From Candidatus Protoclostridium gallicola (lineage in GTDB: Bacteria; Bacillota; Clostridia; Christensenellales; Pumilibacteraceae), in assembly GCA_904387375.1 (NCBI GenBank), contig CAJFLE010000001.1, forward strand, positions 293,121 to 357,120: a stretch of 64,000 nucleotides of DNA, written 5' to 3'. Below the pieces are notes generated by a model. The model was not told the origin of the DNA. It searched no databases and saw only the letters and a list, made by a program, of their open reading frames with translations. The position numbers and the translations under genes were made by a program. This document shows, piece by piece, positions 16,562-24,649 of the stretch; the first letter of the stretch is position 1; the number at the start of each line of letters is the position of its first letter.

Positions 16562-17040
16562 TATAAACAGAGTATGGCGAGCAGCAGCCCGAATAGAAAG
16601 CCGAGTTTGGCGCTCGATTTGCCAAGCCCGTTGTAACGCGTCTGCGCGGCGGTTTTGAAATCGCCGAGCCGCAGTCTGCCCGCTTCGGCGGCTCCGCGCT
16701 CACCCACTGCGTTATATGTCCCGAGAGACGAAAGCAGGTCGGAGACGAACGCATATTCTGCGCGCGACAGGAATCCGGACGGCAGCTTGTTGTCTTCACC
16801 CCTGATATTGCCCACGACGGCGGCTATCTGCCGCCCGAGCAGAGCCGATTTGCTTTTGTAATTTCCCAGCACCGTCGGCACGGTTTCCATCGCGTAAACC
16901 AGATTGGACGAAAAACGAACGAGAAGATTGTCCAGTTCCTCGAAATACTCTTTGCGCTTTCTAAGAAGCAGCCCTGCGGCCATTCCGGCGATTGATCCGC
17001 CCGCGGTAAGCAAAACGCAAAGAAGCAGCCGGTCAGACAT
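16561..17040 (-). CDS. spoIIIAB: Stage III sporulation protein AB
   Basis: A 159-residue protein with membrane segments at both ends and a helical cytoplasmic domain related to type II secretion GspF. The family motif FSSNLVYAMETVPTVL is near residues 43-58. It would act with the SpoIIIAA ATPase. It overlaps the spoIIIAA end by 8 bases and spoIIIAC by one. Confidence 0.92.
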   Translation of the reverse strand: MSDRLLLCVLLTAGGSIAGMAAGLLLRKRKEYFEELDNLLVRFSSNLVYAMETVPTVLGNYKSKSALLGRQIAAVVGNIRGEDNKLPSGFLSRAEYAFVSDLLSSLGTYNAVGERGAAEAGRLRLGDFKTAAQTRYNGLGKSSAKLGFLFGLLLAILCL

Positions 17041-17959
17041 CTGCGGGAGTCAATCCGGCGTCGCACACCGCGGCGATGTGTCCGTCGCCGAAGTCGCCGG
17101 ACAGAAAATAATATCTTTCGAAAAGCCTTTCTTCGGCGGCTTCGCGGATAAATCGTCTTCGCATCAGCGTTTCCGGGCCGTCCGCATGCGCCGAGGCTAT
17201 TACGGAAATACCGCAGCCGATAGCCTCCCTTATGATTTCGATATCGGCCTGTCCGAAAATCTCGTCCGTTATTATGACGTCGGGACGCATGCTGCGGACG
17301 GCGCACTCGAACGCATGCGCCTTCGTGCTGCCGGATATCACGTCGGTCCGCATGCCTACGTTCATTCCCGGGACGCCGCCGCTTACGCACGCGAGCTCGC
17401 ACCTCTCGTCCGCGATGAGAACGTTAAAGTGCGGAGAATCGTCCGAAAGGCTCCGCGCTATGTCGCGCAGCATCGTGGTTTTGCCGGCGCCGGGCGGAGA
17501 AACTATGAGCGCTTTGCAATGATTTGCTACTATATCAGACATAATATTTGATGAACACCCGGTAATTTCGTGCGGTATGCGTATATTTACCGACGAATAG
17601 TTTTTAACGGTCACGAGGCTGCCGCGGTCATATACCGTTTCTCCGCACACGCCTATACGCACTCCGCCGCTCACGGTAATAAACCCGCGGTTGATATCGT
17701 CGTTATACGCGTAAACCGAGTGTTCGGACGCCGCGACCACTATTCCCTTCACGTCTTCCGCGGTGGCGAAGAGCGCCAGCGACGGATCGTCGCTTACTCC
17801 GCCGCGCGTAAGGCAGTACTCTCTGCCGCGATAAGTCACGCATACGGGCATGCCCGCCCTGACCCGTATTTCCTGCAGCTGCGCTTCGTCCAGATTGCAG
17901 ATTACGGACGTATAAACGGTCGGCGGCAATATGGTTTTAAGCGTCTCCGGTTCAAGCAT
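17033..17959 (-). CDS. spoIIIAA: Stage III sporulation protein AA (ATPase)
   Basis: Secretion-type AAA+ ATPase presumed to power the mother cell-to-forespore channel. The 308-residue length is standard. It has a Walker A motif PPGAGKTTMLRD near residues 154-165, a Walker-B-like VIITDEIF and an ASAHADG segment. First gene of spoIIIA. The 77-base gap to the divergent amidase gene contains a sigma-E-like -10 (CATACAGC, minus strand 17985-17992) but no matching -35 at the right distance, so I do not assign the promoter. No strong ribosome site precedes the ATG. Confidence 0.94.
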   Translation of the reverse strand: MLEPETLKTILPPTVYTSVICNLDEAQLQEIRVRAGMPVCVTYRGREYCLTRGGVSDDPSLALFATAEDVKGIVVAASEHSVYAYNDDINRGFITVSGGVRIGVCGETVYDRGSLVTVKNYSSVNIRIPHEITGCSSNIMSDIVANHCKALIVSPPGAGKTTMLRDIARSLSDDSPHFNVLIADERCELACVSGGVPGMNVGMRTDVISGSTKAHAFECAVRSMRPDVIITDEIFGQADIEIIREAIGCGISVIASAHADGPETLMRRRFIREAAEERLFERYYFLSGDFGDGHIAAVCDAGLTPADV

Positions 17960-18002
17960 ACCACATTATATTTTCCCTGTCCGCGCTGTATGAAGAAAAA
18001 GT

Positions 18003-18031
18003 AACAGTCCGACAATATAAGACATAAAATA
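18003..18031 (+). promoter_or_regulatory. Possible sigma-K/sigma-E-type promoter for the amidase-like gene
   Basis: ACA (18004-18006) and CATAAAATA (18023-18031) resemble the sigma-K pattern mACm-N16/17-CATANNNTA. The -10 ends only 5 bases before the ATG at 18037, so a transcript from here would start at the start codon. A coincidental match in AT-rich DNA is possible. Confidence 0.35.
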
Positions 18032-18036
18032 CTTAT

Positions 18037-19092
18037 ATGAGCGCATCGGACTATCTTTTAGGCGGCAACGACGAGCACGGTATCTCGCCGCCGACGGCGG
18101 GAAAACGTACGCCCGTAATGCCGTATCTGGGAAGAAGCATATACGAAAACGAATTCAACAGGCCCGCAAAAATTTACTATTTCATAGCGGCACTGCGCAG
18201 CGGATTCAATGTCTACGACATTCATCCCGAAAGAAGCGATACGTCGATATCCGAGCGTGTGCGCAGGGCAAACCGCGCCGGCATATCGCTGCTGACTACG
18301 TTCGCGTACAATGCGTTCGGCAGCGGGGCGACGTTCAACACGGTTGCAGGAATGATCACGTTCTATTCGCTGTCGAACATTTACGCGACACGCAGCCGGC
18401 TGCTGTCCGAGGATATATTCCTGAGCATACGCACCAACTCGCTGCAAACCAGAGGACTGGAAGTGTCTACGCTGAGCGTCGGCGTGCTCAATTCGGTCAA
18501 CTGCCCCTCTTCTCTCGTGGAAGGCGGCTTCATGACGAATCTGCGCGAAGGACGGCTGATGTTAGACCCCGCATGGCAAAAATCGATAGGTTTCGCCGCG
18601 ACGGAAGGCGTATGCAATTATCTCGGAGAGCAGTACGTAAGCGAAGGCAATTCCGCTACTTATCCCACAATCAGGTACGGAAGCCGCGGCAACTATGTCA
18701 AAATCGCGCAGTATTATCTTAACATATACGGCTACGACCTCGATGCAGACGGGATTTTCGGTTCAGGCACACAGGCGGCCGTGCGCAAATTTCAGACAGA
18801 CAACGGGCTGACCGCCGACGGCATAGTCGGGCGGCAGACATGGACGAAGCTCGTACTGTCAAATCCGGCGGCCTATGTCCTCCGCAGGGGCAGCCGCGGC
18901 ACGCCGGTATGGTATTTGCAAATGAAACTGCTGTCAAAGCTGTATCCGCTCGGCAGTGCGGACGGAATTTTCGGGTCTGCGACCGAGAATGCAGTCAAGG
19001 CATTCCAATCCGAATCCGGACTTAATGCGGACGGCATAGTCGGACCGCTGACATGGGCGGCGATAAATACGCTCGACTCGCCCAGAAACTGA
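18037..19092 (+). CDS. N-acetylmuramoyl-L-alanine amidase-fold protein with two peptidoglycan-binding domains
   Basis: A 351-residue protein. Residues 1-200 follow the Amidase_3 (zinc amidase) pattern: His14 in DEHG, Glu36/38 in YENEFN, DTSISERVRRAN, and the catalytic Glu161 in VEGGFMTN. The usual SIHANA motif with the third zinc ligand reads TFAYNA, so the His appears replaced by Ala89. Two PG_binding_1 repeats follow (about 209-270 and 280-343, each with DGIFG and DGIVG). No signal peptide is visible. It is divergent from spoIIIA, which with the sigma-K-like element suggests a spore-wall role. No ribosome site precedes the ATG, but no later start would keep His14. Activity is uncertain. Confidence 0.78.
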   Translation: MSASDYLLGGNDEHGISPPTAGKRTPVMPYLGRSIYENEFNRPAKIYYFIAALRSGFNVYDIHPERSDTSISERVRRANRAGISLLTTFAYNAFGSGATFNTVAGMITFYSLSNIYATRSRLLSEDIFLSIRTNSLQTRGLEVSTLSVGVLNSVNCPSSLVEGGFMTNLREGRLMLDPAWQKSIGFAATEGVCNYLGEQYVSEGNSATYPTIRYGSRGNYVKIAQYYLNIYGYDLDADGIFGSGTQAAVRKFQTDNGLTADGIVGRQTWTKLVLSNPAAYVLRRGSRGTPVWYLQMKLLSKLYPLGSADGIFGSATENAVKAFQSESGLNADGIVGPLTWAAINTLDSPRN

Positions 19093-19100
19093 ACAAAGCA

Positions 19101-19135
19101 AAAATCCGCAGACTTAACGCAAGTCTGCGGATTTT
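19101..19135. terminator. Bidirectional terminator between the amidase-like gene and efp
   Basis: A symmetric hairpin: AAAATCCGCAGACTT (19101-19115), loop AACGC, AAGTCTGCGGATTTT (19121-19135). The A and T tracts let it work on both strands. It closes the plus-strand amidase gene and the long minus-strand rimP-to-efp operon. Confidence 0.88.
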
Positions 19136-19155
19136 CCGTACTGAAATGTTCTCGG

Positions 19156-19713
19156 TTATTTGACTCTGGACATATAGATACCCGTTCTCGTATCGACGCG
19201 GATTTTGTCGCCGGTATTGATGAACAGCGGCACCTGAATGGCGGCTCCCGTTTCGAGCGTCGCGGGTTTGTTGCCTGCCTTGGACGTATCGCCCTGAATG
19301 CCAGGCTCTGTTTCGGCAATGGTAAGTTCGACGAAATTGGGAGGCTCGACGCTGAACGGAACGCCCTTATACGACTGAATGGATACCATCATTTCGGGGA
19401 TTATATACTGAAGCGCGTCGCGGCACTCGTCGATATTGATATCGATCTGCTCGAACGTTTCGGGTTCCATGAAATGGCAGAAGTCCTCGTCGGCATACAG
19501 GAACTGATAATCGTGAGTCTCGATCTTAGCGTCGAGAAATTTCTCCGTCGGGCTGAAAGATTCTTCGAGAACCTGTCCCGTAACGACGTTCTTGTATTTC
19601 GTGCGTACGAATGCCGAACCCTTGCCGGGCTTGACGTGCTGGAAATCCACCACGCGGAATACCTTGCCGTCCTTTTCGAACGTGCTGCCTTTTCTGAAAT
19701 CGCCTGCTACCAT
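19156..19713 (-). CDS. efp: Elongation factor P
   Basis: EF-P binds the ribosome E site and relieves stalling at polyproline. The 185-residue length and three beta-barrel domains are standard; motifs include the N-terminal [16 protein letters not shown] and the C-terminal [18 protein letters not shown] signature. The modification-loop region [11 protein letters not shown] has Gly-Ser where many species have a Lys or Arg tip, consistent with an unmodified or differently modified factor. Last gene of the operon, 34 bases after pepQ, with a GGAG ribosome site. Confidence 0.97.
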   Translation of the reverse strand: MVAGDFRKGSTFEKDGKVFRVVDFQHVKPGKGSAFVRTKYKNVVTGQVLEESFSPTEKFLDAKIETHDYQFLYADEDFCHFMEPETFEQIDINIDECRDALQYIIPEMMVSIQSYKGVPFSVEPPNFVELTIAETEPGIQGDTSKAGNKPATLETGAAIQVPLFINTGDKIRVDTRTGIYMSRVK

Positions 19714-19747
19714 AAATTGCTCCTTGGAAATATTTGGTGGGTGTTTT

Positions 19748-20788
19748 TTATATTATAAGTGATTTATCGTAATTTGTCAAGTTCTCTATATCGTCTTTTT
19801 TGACAACGACCAGATCTTCGATACGTACGCCGCCGAACCCCTCGATATACAGCCCGGGTTCGACCGTTACGACCGCGTTTTCGGGCAGAGGCATGTCGCA
19901 GGATGCGGACAGGCGCGGCTCCTCGTGGATGTCGATTCCCACGCCGTGGCCGAGAGAATGCCCGAATTCGCTGTCATAGCCGTTGGCTTTGAAAAACTCC
20001 CGCGCCATGCTGTCGGCTTCCCTGCCGGTGACGCCCGCTTTAAGGTGTTTAAGCACGTACTGCTGAGCGCTGAGCACGAGCAGATACAGATCCGAAAGTT
20101 TCTGGCTCGGTTCGCCGAAACAGAAAGTGCGGGTCATGTCCGCGCAGTAACCGCGGTATTTTGCCCCTATGTCGAACAGCACGATATCTCCGCGTTCCAG
20201 CTTGCGGTCGCCTGCCACATGGTGGCAGTCTGCCGAATTTTCGCCGAAAGCTACGATGCTGTCGAATGCCAGCCCGTCGCCGAGAGTCATGAACTGGTAC
20301 GCAAGCTCGGCGCTCATATCCTTTTCGCTCACTCCCGCTTTAAGCAGAGAAAGCGTCTTGGTAAGCGCGGTTTCGGTAATCTCCTGCGCCCGTCTGATTT
20401 TCGCTATTTCCTCTTCCGTTTTGACGATGCGGAGCGAGGAAAGCTCCGGACCGAGGGCGCGGAGCGTGTAATCAGCAAGCTCTTTTTTGAGAATCTTGTT
20501 GGCCGCGACGCTGACGTATTCGTCCTCGAATCCCACGTTTTTCGCTTTTGCCGACGCAAGGATTCTGCGCACGTCGTCATACAGCCTGTCCGGAGCGGTC
20601 GAAACCACCTCTATGCCTTCGGTTTTTTCCCTGGCCGCCGCCGCGTACCTGAAATCGGTCAGCAGAAATTTCTTTTCCTGCGTCAGTATCACGCAGCCGA
20701 ACGAGCAGTCGAAGTCGGAAAAATATCGTCTGTTGCTGCCCGACATCACGAGTATTGCGTCGTTTTTTGCGAATAAATCGCTGTACAT
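19748..20788 (-). CDS. Xaa-Pro aminopeptidase/dipeptidase (M24 family)
   Basis: Cytoplasmic metallopeptidase that removes N-terminal residues preceding proline. The 346-residue protein has a creatinase-like N-domain and the pita-bread catalytic domain with all five metal ligands visible in [15 protein letters not shown] (two Asp), [14 protein letters not shown] (His), VTVEPGLYI (Glu) and GVRIEDLV (Glu). It lies directly upstream of efp, a frequent pair in Firmicutes. It could be called PepQ or PepP; substrate length preference is not visible. Confidence 0.92.
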   Translation of the reverse strand: MYSDLFAKNDAILVMSGSNRRYFSDFDCSFGCVILTQEKKFLLTDFRYAAAAREKTEGIEVVSTAPDRLYDDVRRILASAKAKNVGFEDEYVSVAANKILKKELADYTLRALGPELSSLRIVKTEEEIAKIRRAQEITETALTKTLSLLKAGVSEKDMSAELAYQFMTLGDGLAFDSIVAFGENSADCHHVAGDRKLERGDIVLFDIGAKYRGYCADMTRTFCFGEPSQKLSDLYLLVLSAQQYVLKHLKAGVTGREADSMAREFFKANGYDSEFGHSLGHGVGIDIHEEPRLSASCDMPLPENAVVTVEPGLYIEGFGGVRIEDLVVVKKDDIENLTNYDKSLII

Positions 20789-20800
20789 TTTCGTATCTCC

Positions 20801-21646
20801 TTATTTCACGGCTTCCGCCATCGCCCGCATAGCGGCCGCGTCCTCGGCCTGAGTGCCGTCGGATTCGCACACGATGAAAGGCGTAAGCCCGTATTCGCTT
20901 ATGACTTTTGCAAGCCCTTCGAACTCGGGGCCGTATTTATCGTCGGCGAATGTGAGATGCTTCAGCTCCCCCTTTTCGCCGTACATAATCTTGGAAAAAT
21001 GCACATGCATGTTTTTGGTTTTCTCATCGCCGAGATTATCCGCGGTGTAGTCTATTATACGCTTGTAATCGTCGTATCCGGCTATTCCGCCGCGCGTATA
21101 GCTGTTGATATGTCCGAAATCGAAGCACGGATACAGGCGCGGATCGAGCTTGCAGAATCCGACTATCTCCTCGACGGTGCCTATCTGATTGAGTTTGCCC
21201 ATGGTTTCGGGGCAAAGTATGAAATCGAACCCGATGTCGTCCAGCCGTTCCATCATCGCCGCTATATTGCGGCCTGCGGCGGCCACTGCGTCTGCACGCG
21301 CCGCCTTGCCGCACGAGGCGGGATGAAACACCGTACGCATTCCGCCGAACCAGTGTTCGGCCATCAGCGTGCGGCGGATATACTCCACGGATTTGGCGAT
21401 CATCTCGGGATCCGGATTGGCAAAATTCGTGTAGTACGGGGCGTGGGAGCTGATCTCCACTCCGCACTCGGCGAACTTCGCGCCTATTTCGCGCGCCGAT
21501 TCCTCTTTGATGCCGACACCGCGCCCGAAAGAATATTCGAAAGCGTTCAGTCCGCGGGCGGCCACCCATTCGGCGGCCTCAACAGTGCGCGTATGACCTT
21601 CCGCATAGAAGGAAAGCGAGTTGCCGCTCGGCCCTATTCTTATCAT
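20801..21646 (-). CDS. Endonuclease IV-like (AP endonuclease family 2) TIM-barrel protein
   Basis: A 281-residue TIM-barrel protein. Metal ligands characteristic of endonuclease IV can be followed: SSHAPYY, VFHPAS, CPETMG, DFGH, HVHFSK and VCESDG. It may be an apurinic-site endonuclease, but the family also includes sugar isomerases and proteins of unknown role, so no symbol is given. The ATG at 21646 overlaps the ribF stop (ATGA) with AAGGAG 11 bases upstream; a GTG at 21658 lies within that ribosome site and is rejected. Confidence 0.75.
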   Translation of the reverse strand: MIRIGPSGNSLSFYAEGHTRTVEAAEWVAARGLNAFEYSFGRGVGIKEESAREIGAKFAECGVEISSHAPYYTNFANPDPEMIAKSVEYIRRTLMAEHWFGGMRTVFHPASCGKAARADAVAAAGRNIAAMMERLDDIGFDFILCPETMGKLNQIGTVEEIVGFCKLDPRLYPCFDFGHINSYTRGGIAGYDDYKRIIDYTADNLGDEKTKNMHVHFSKIMYGEKGELKHLTFADDKYGPEFEGLAKVISEYGLTPFIVCESDGTQAEDAAAMRAMAEAVK

Positions 21647-22524
21647 AAGTCTTTCCACTCCTTGTCGCGGTTTATCGTCTCGACGAGCTCCTTTGCGTCG
21701 GCGAATTTACGCACCGGGCGCAGATAGCGGTGAAAATATACCGTTATCTCTTTGCCCAGCAGGCTGCCGCCTTCGTAACCCATGAGATTGGTTTCTATGG
21801 AAAACACGCTGCGGTCGAAGGTGGGGCGCGCGCCGTAATTGGTTACGGAACGGTACATTTTTCCGTCCAGCTCCGTATATGTACCGTATACGCCGCGGCG
21901 GATTTCCATCATGTCCGCGGGACGTCCGATATTCACGGTTGGCATACCTATCCTGTGACCGCGGCCGTCGCCCGATTCCACCGTGCCCCGTATATGATAC
22001 GGCATGCCGAGCAATTTTTTTGCTGCGTCGACGTCGCCGGTACGCAGAAAGGTTTTCACCGCCGTGCTCGACACGCGCACGCCGCAATAATCGTAAAGCG
22101 GCATTACCGTCAGCGATATGCCTTTCGCCCGGCAGAGTTCGCCCAGTTTACCGACGTCGCAGCGGTCGCTGCCGAAAGTATAGTTTTCCCCGCAGACGAT
22201 GTCGCACACGTCGTACAAATCCGTCAGCAAGGCAAAGAACTCCTCTCCGCGCATACCGCACACACGCAAATAATACAGCGACAGGCAGATTTCCATACCG
22301 CAGTCAGACAGAAGTCTGCGGCGCTCGTCATAACCGTATATGTTTTCTCCGTTTTTCGGACTGTCGGCAAACGTGGATACGGCGGGCGCCGTACCGTGAG
22401 CCGCCGAAAGTCTTGTAATCTCGGCGAGCAGAGTGCGATGGCCGAGATGCACGCCGTCGAAATATCCGACGGCAAGAGAAAGCGCTTTATCGCACGGTTT
22501 TCCGAATTCAACAGTTGTGAGCAT
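21643..22524 (-). CDS. ribF: Bifunctional riboflavin kinase/FMN adenylyltransferase
   Basis: Makes FMN and then FAD from riboflavin. The 293-residue protein has the nucleotidyltransferase domain (VGYFDGVHLGHRTLL near residue 19; STAVKTFLRTGDV) and the C-terminal flavokinase domain (GRGHRIGMPTVNI, GVYGTYTELDGKMYRSVTNYG). The ATG at 22524 has AGAGGAT 4 bases upstream and overlaps truB by 17 bases. truB-ribF is a standard Firmicutes pair. Confidence 0.96.
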   Translation of the reverse strand: MLTTVEFGKPCDKALSLAVGYFDGVHLGHRTLLAEITRLSAAHGTAPAVSTFADSPKNGENIYGYDERRRLLSDCGMEICLSLYYLRVCGMRGEEFFALLTDLYDVCDIVCGENYTFGSDRCDVGKLGELCRAKGISLTVMPLYDYCGVRVSSTAVKTFLRTGDVDAAKKLLGMPYHIRGTVESGDGRGHRIGMPTVNIGRPADMMEIRRGVYGTYTELDGKMYRSVTNYGARPTFDRSVFSIETNLMGYEGGSLLGKEITVYFHRYLRPVRKFADAKELVETINRDKEWKDL

Positions 22525-23374
22525 CGGTATCCTCTTTAAGGTAAGTTCTGATCCTTGCGCCCTCCGGCGTATTTTCGGCAATGCCTATTATCTCTCCGCG
22601 GCAGCGGAGCACGAAACGTCCGTCGGGCAGATCGTCGCATTTCAAAGGCACGCCATTGACGGCTTTTTTATACAGCTCGTCGGCCGCATCGTAAAAAGGC
22701 AGATCCGACAACGCTTTTTCCATGAGTATTATGTCAGACACAGTAAGTTTATCGAGACTAACGGAATCTTCGATAAAAAACTTACCGCACCGCGTCCGCT
22801 TTATGGAAGTCATGATCGCGAGCGAACCGAGCGACTCCGCCATATCGCGGCAGATGCTGCGGATATAAGTGCCCGCCGAACAGTCTATGCGAAACGCATA
22901 TTCGTTTTCTCCCGTTTTGCCGAGCAGCTCGATACTGTCTATATGCACGGTGGCGGGTTTCAGTTCCACCGCCCGCCCCGCGCGCGCAAGTTTGTACGCG
23001 CGCACGCCGCCCACGCTCTTCGCGCTGTATGCGGGAGGCATCTGCATTACATCACCGGCAAGCGACGGCAGAACGGCGGCGATCCCGCCGGCAGTCGGCA
23101 CGACGTCCGTGTTACCGGTCACCGTACCCGTCGAGTCAATGGTGTCCGTCATTACGCCGAATCGGAAAGTTGCTTCGTACGTCTTTGACTTGCCGAGAAA
23201 CCAATCGAACAGGCGGGTGCCCTTTCCCACGCCCATCAGCAGCACGCCCTCGCCCATCGGGTCGAGCGTGCCCATATGGCCGACAGCACGCGTGCCGAGA
23301 ATGTGCTTTACTTTCCCGACGACCGCGGCAGAAGACAGCCCGGGCGGCTTGTATATATTGAGAACGCCGCCCAT
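22508..23374 (-). CDS. truB: tRNA pseudouridine(55) synthase
   Basis: Converts U55 of the tRNA T-loop to pseudouridine. The 288-residue protein begins GVLNIYKPPGLSS and has the catalytic-Asp motif GHMGTLDPMGEGVLLM (about residues 34-49) and the IDCSAGTYIRSICRDM signature. Its start overlaps the nrnA stop as TAATG, so it is translationally coupled within the infB operon. Confidence 0.97.
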   Translation of the reverse strand: MGGVLNIYKPPGLSSAAVVGKVKHILGTRAVGHMGTLDPMGEGVLLMGVGKGTRLFDWFLGKSKTYEATFRFGVMTDTIDSTGTVTGNTDVVPTAGGIAAVLPSLAGDVMQMPPAYSAKSVGGVRAYKLARAGRAVELKPATVHIDSIELLGKTGENEYAFRIDCSAGTYIRSICRDMAESLGSLAIMTSIKRTRCGKFFIEDSVSLDKLTVSDIILMEKALSDLPFYDAADELYKKAVNGVPLKCDDLPDGRFVLRCRGEIIGIAENTPEGARIRTYLKEDTDAHNC

Positions 23375-24315
23375 TATCCGGCGGTGTCCCTGATCGCTTT
23401 GAGGATCTTATCGATAACGTCTTCTTTCTTGCCGAAGATGCGGCAGCCCGAAGCGTACATATGGCCGCCTCCGCCGAACACCGCCGCTATCTCGTCCACG
23501 TTACGGCCCCTGGAACGAAAACTGACCTTGAATTCGTTTGCCTTTTCCTCGCAGATACTGACGCCGATTTCGACGCCGCGCACCGCTATTGCATAGTCTA
23601 TGATGCCTTCCGTGTCGTTAGCCTCTATGCCTATTTTTCCGAGCAGATCGCGCGTCATGGCTATTATACATACCTTGCCGTCCATGTGGTAACGCATGGT
23701 CTCTATGGCGGCGGCGATGAGTTCGGTCTTTTCGCGCGTGCGGCTGCGGTACAGGGCGGTAGCGAGACCGTAGCAGTCCGCGCCGTACGAAGCAAGCTTA
23801 TACGCCGTCAAAAGTACTTTGGGCGTGGTGTTGCTGTGCATGAAATGACCGGTGTCGGTAGACAGCCCCATATAAAGATAGTCCGCGATTACAGGATCGA
23901 TTTTTCCGGTAGGTTCGAGCAGATCGAAAACGAGTTCGCAGGTACTCGAAGCGTCCGCGTTTACGAGGTTGTATTTTCCGAAGCCGCAGTGTCCGCGGTG
24001 ATGGTCGATCCATACCGTTTCCTTTGCGGAGCGAAAATATCCGTCCATGCGGCCAATTCTGTCGCGGGCGCCGCAGTCCACGGCGATGAAAAGGTCGTAA
24101 GACCGTCGCGTAATACGGTTGAAAATCTCCGCGTTCCGGACAAACATATAGGCGTCGGGTACGGGCGACGGGCATCCGACTTCGGCGAATTTACCCAATT
24201 TCATGCAGTATTCGCGCAGCGCGAAAGCAGAGCCGAGACAGTCGCCGTCGGGACGAACGTGGCCTATTATGAGAACGCTTTCCGCCCTGTCAATCGCCTC
24301 TAAGATCGGACTCAT
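23374..24315 (-). CDS. nrnA: DHH-family nanoRNase/pAp phosphatase
   Basis: Degrades short RNAs and dephosphorylates pAp in the cytoplasm. The 313-residue chain has motif I GHVRPDGDCLGS, motif II AVDCGARD, the DHH motif in WIDHHRGH, and the DHHA1 domain with the GGGGHMYASG signature. It lies between rbfA and truB, its usual site in Clostridia, and its start overlaps rbfA by 26 bases. Confidence 0.94.
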   Translation of the reverse strand: MSPILEAIDRAESVLIIGHVRPDGDCLGSAFALREYCMKLGKFAEVGCPSPVPDAYMFVRNAEIFNRITRRSYDLFIAVDCGARDRIGRMDGYFRSAKETVWIDHHRGHCGFGKYNLVNADASSTCELVFDLLEPTGKIDPVIADYLYMGLSTDTGHFMHSNTTPKVLLTAYKLASYGADCYGLATALYRSRTREKTELIAAAIETMRYHMDGKVCIIAMTRDLLGKIGIEANDTEGIIDYAIAVRGVEIGVSICEEKANEFKVSFRSRGRNVDEIAAVFGGGGHMYASGCRIFGKKEDVIDKILKAIRDTAG

Positions 24316-24649
24316 TTTCGGAAATCTCCTTTAATATGGAGTCAATTTTCATGCCGTATTCGACGGACGAATCGGTTTTGAACGACAGCGACGGTACGGT
24401 GCGCATACTGCGCAGCATGCATGAAAGCTCGTGCCTGATAAAGCCCGCGGCCGCGTTGAGAGACTGTACCGTCCTTCCCGAATCTCCGAGCACGCTTACA
24501 TATACCGTAGCGTATTTCATGTCCTTGGAAACCGTTACGTCGGTGACCGTAGTCATGGGAGAAACGTCGGGATTGCGCAATTTGTCGCGTATTATGACGG
24601 AGACGCACTTGCGTATCTCGCTGGAAATTCTGTCCGTTCTGAAACTCAT
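24290..24649 (-). CDS. rbfA: Ribosome-binding factor A
   Basis: A cold-shock-linked 30S maturation factor of 119 residues with a KH-like fold. Typical features are the N-terminal RTDRISSEIRKCVSVIIRD and the DVTVSKDMKYATVYVSVLG segment. It overlaps infB by 4 bases (ATGA). Confidence 0.96.
   Translation of the reverse strand: MSFRTDRISSEIRKCVSVIIRDKLRNPDVSPMTTVTDVTVSKDMKYATVYVSVLGDSGRTVQSLNAAAGFIRHELSCMLRSMRTVPSLSFKTDSSVEYGMKIDSILKEISENESDLRGD

Noticed and set aside
17960..18036. A complete sigma-E promoter for spoIIIAA
   Set aside because: A CATACAGC -10 is present, but the nearest ATATT -35-like sequence is 21 bases away instead of 14-15, so I did not annotate it.
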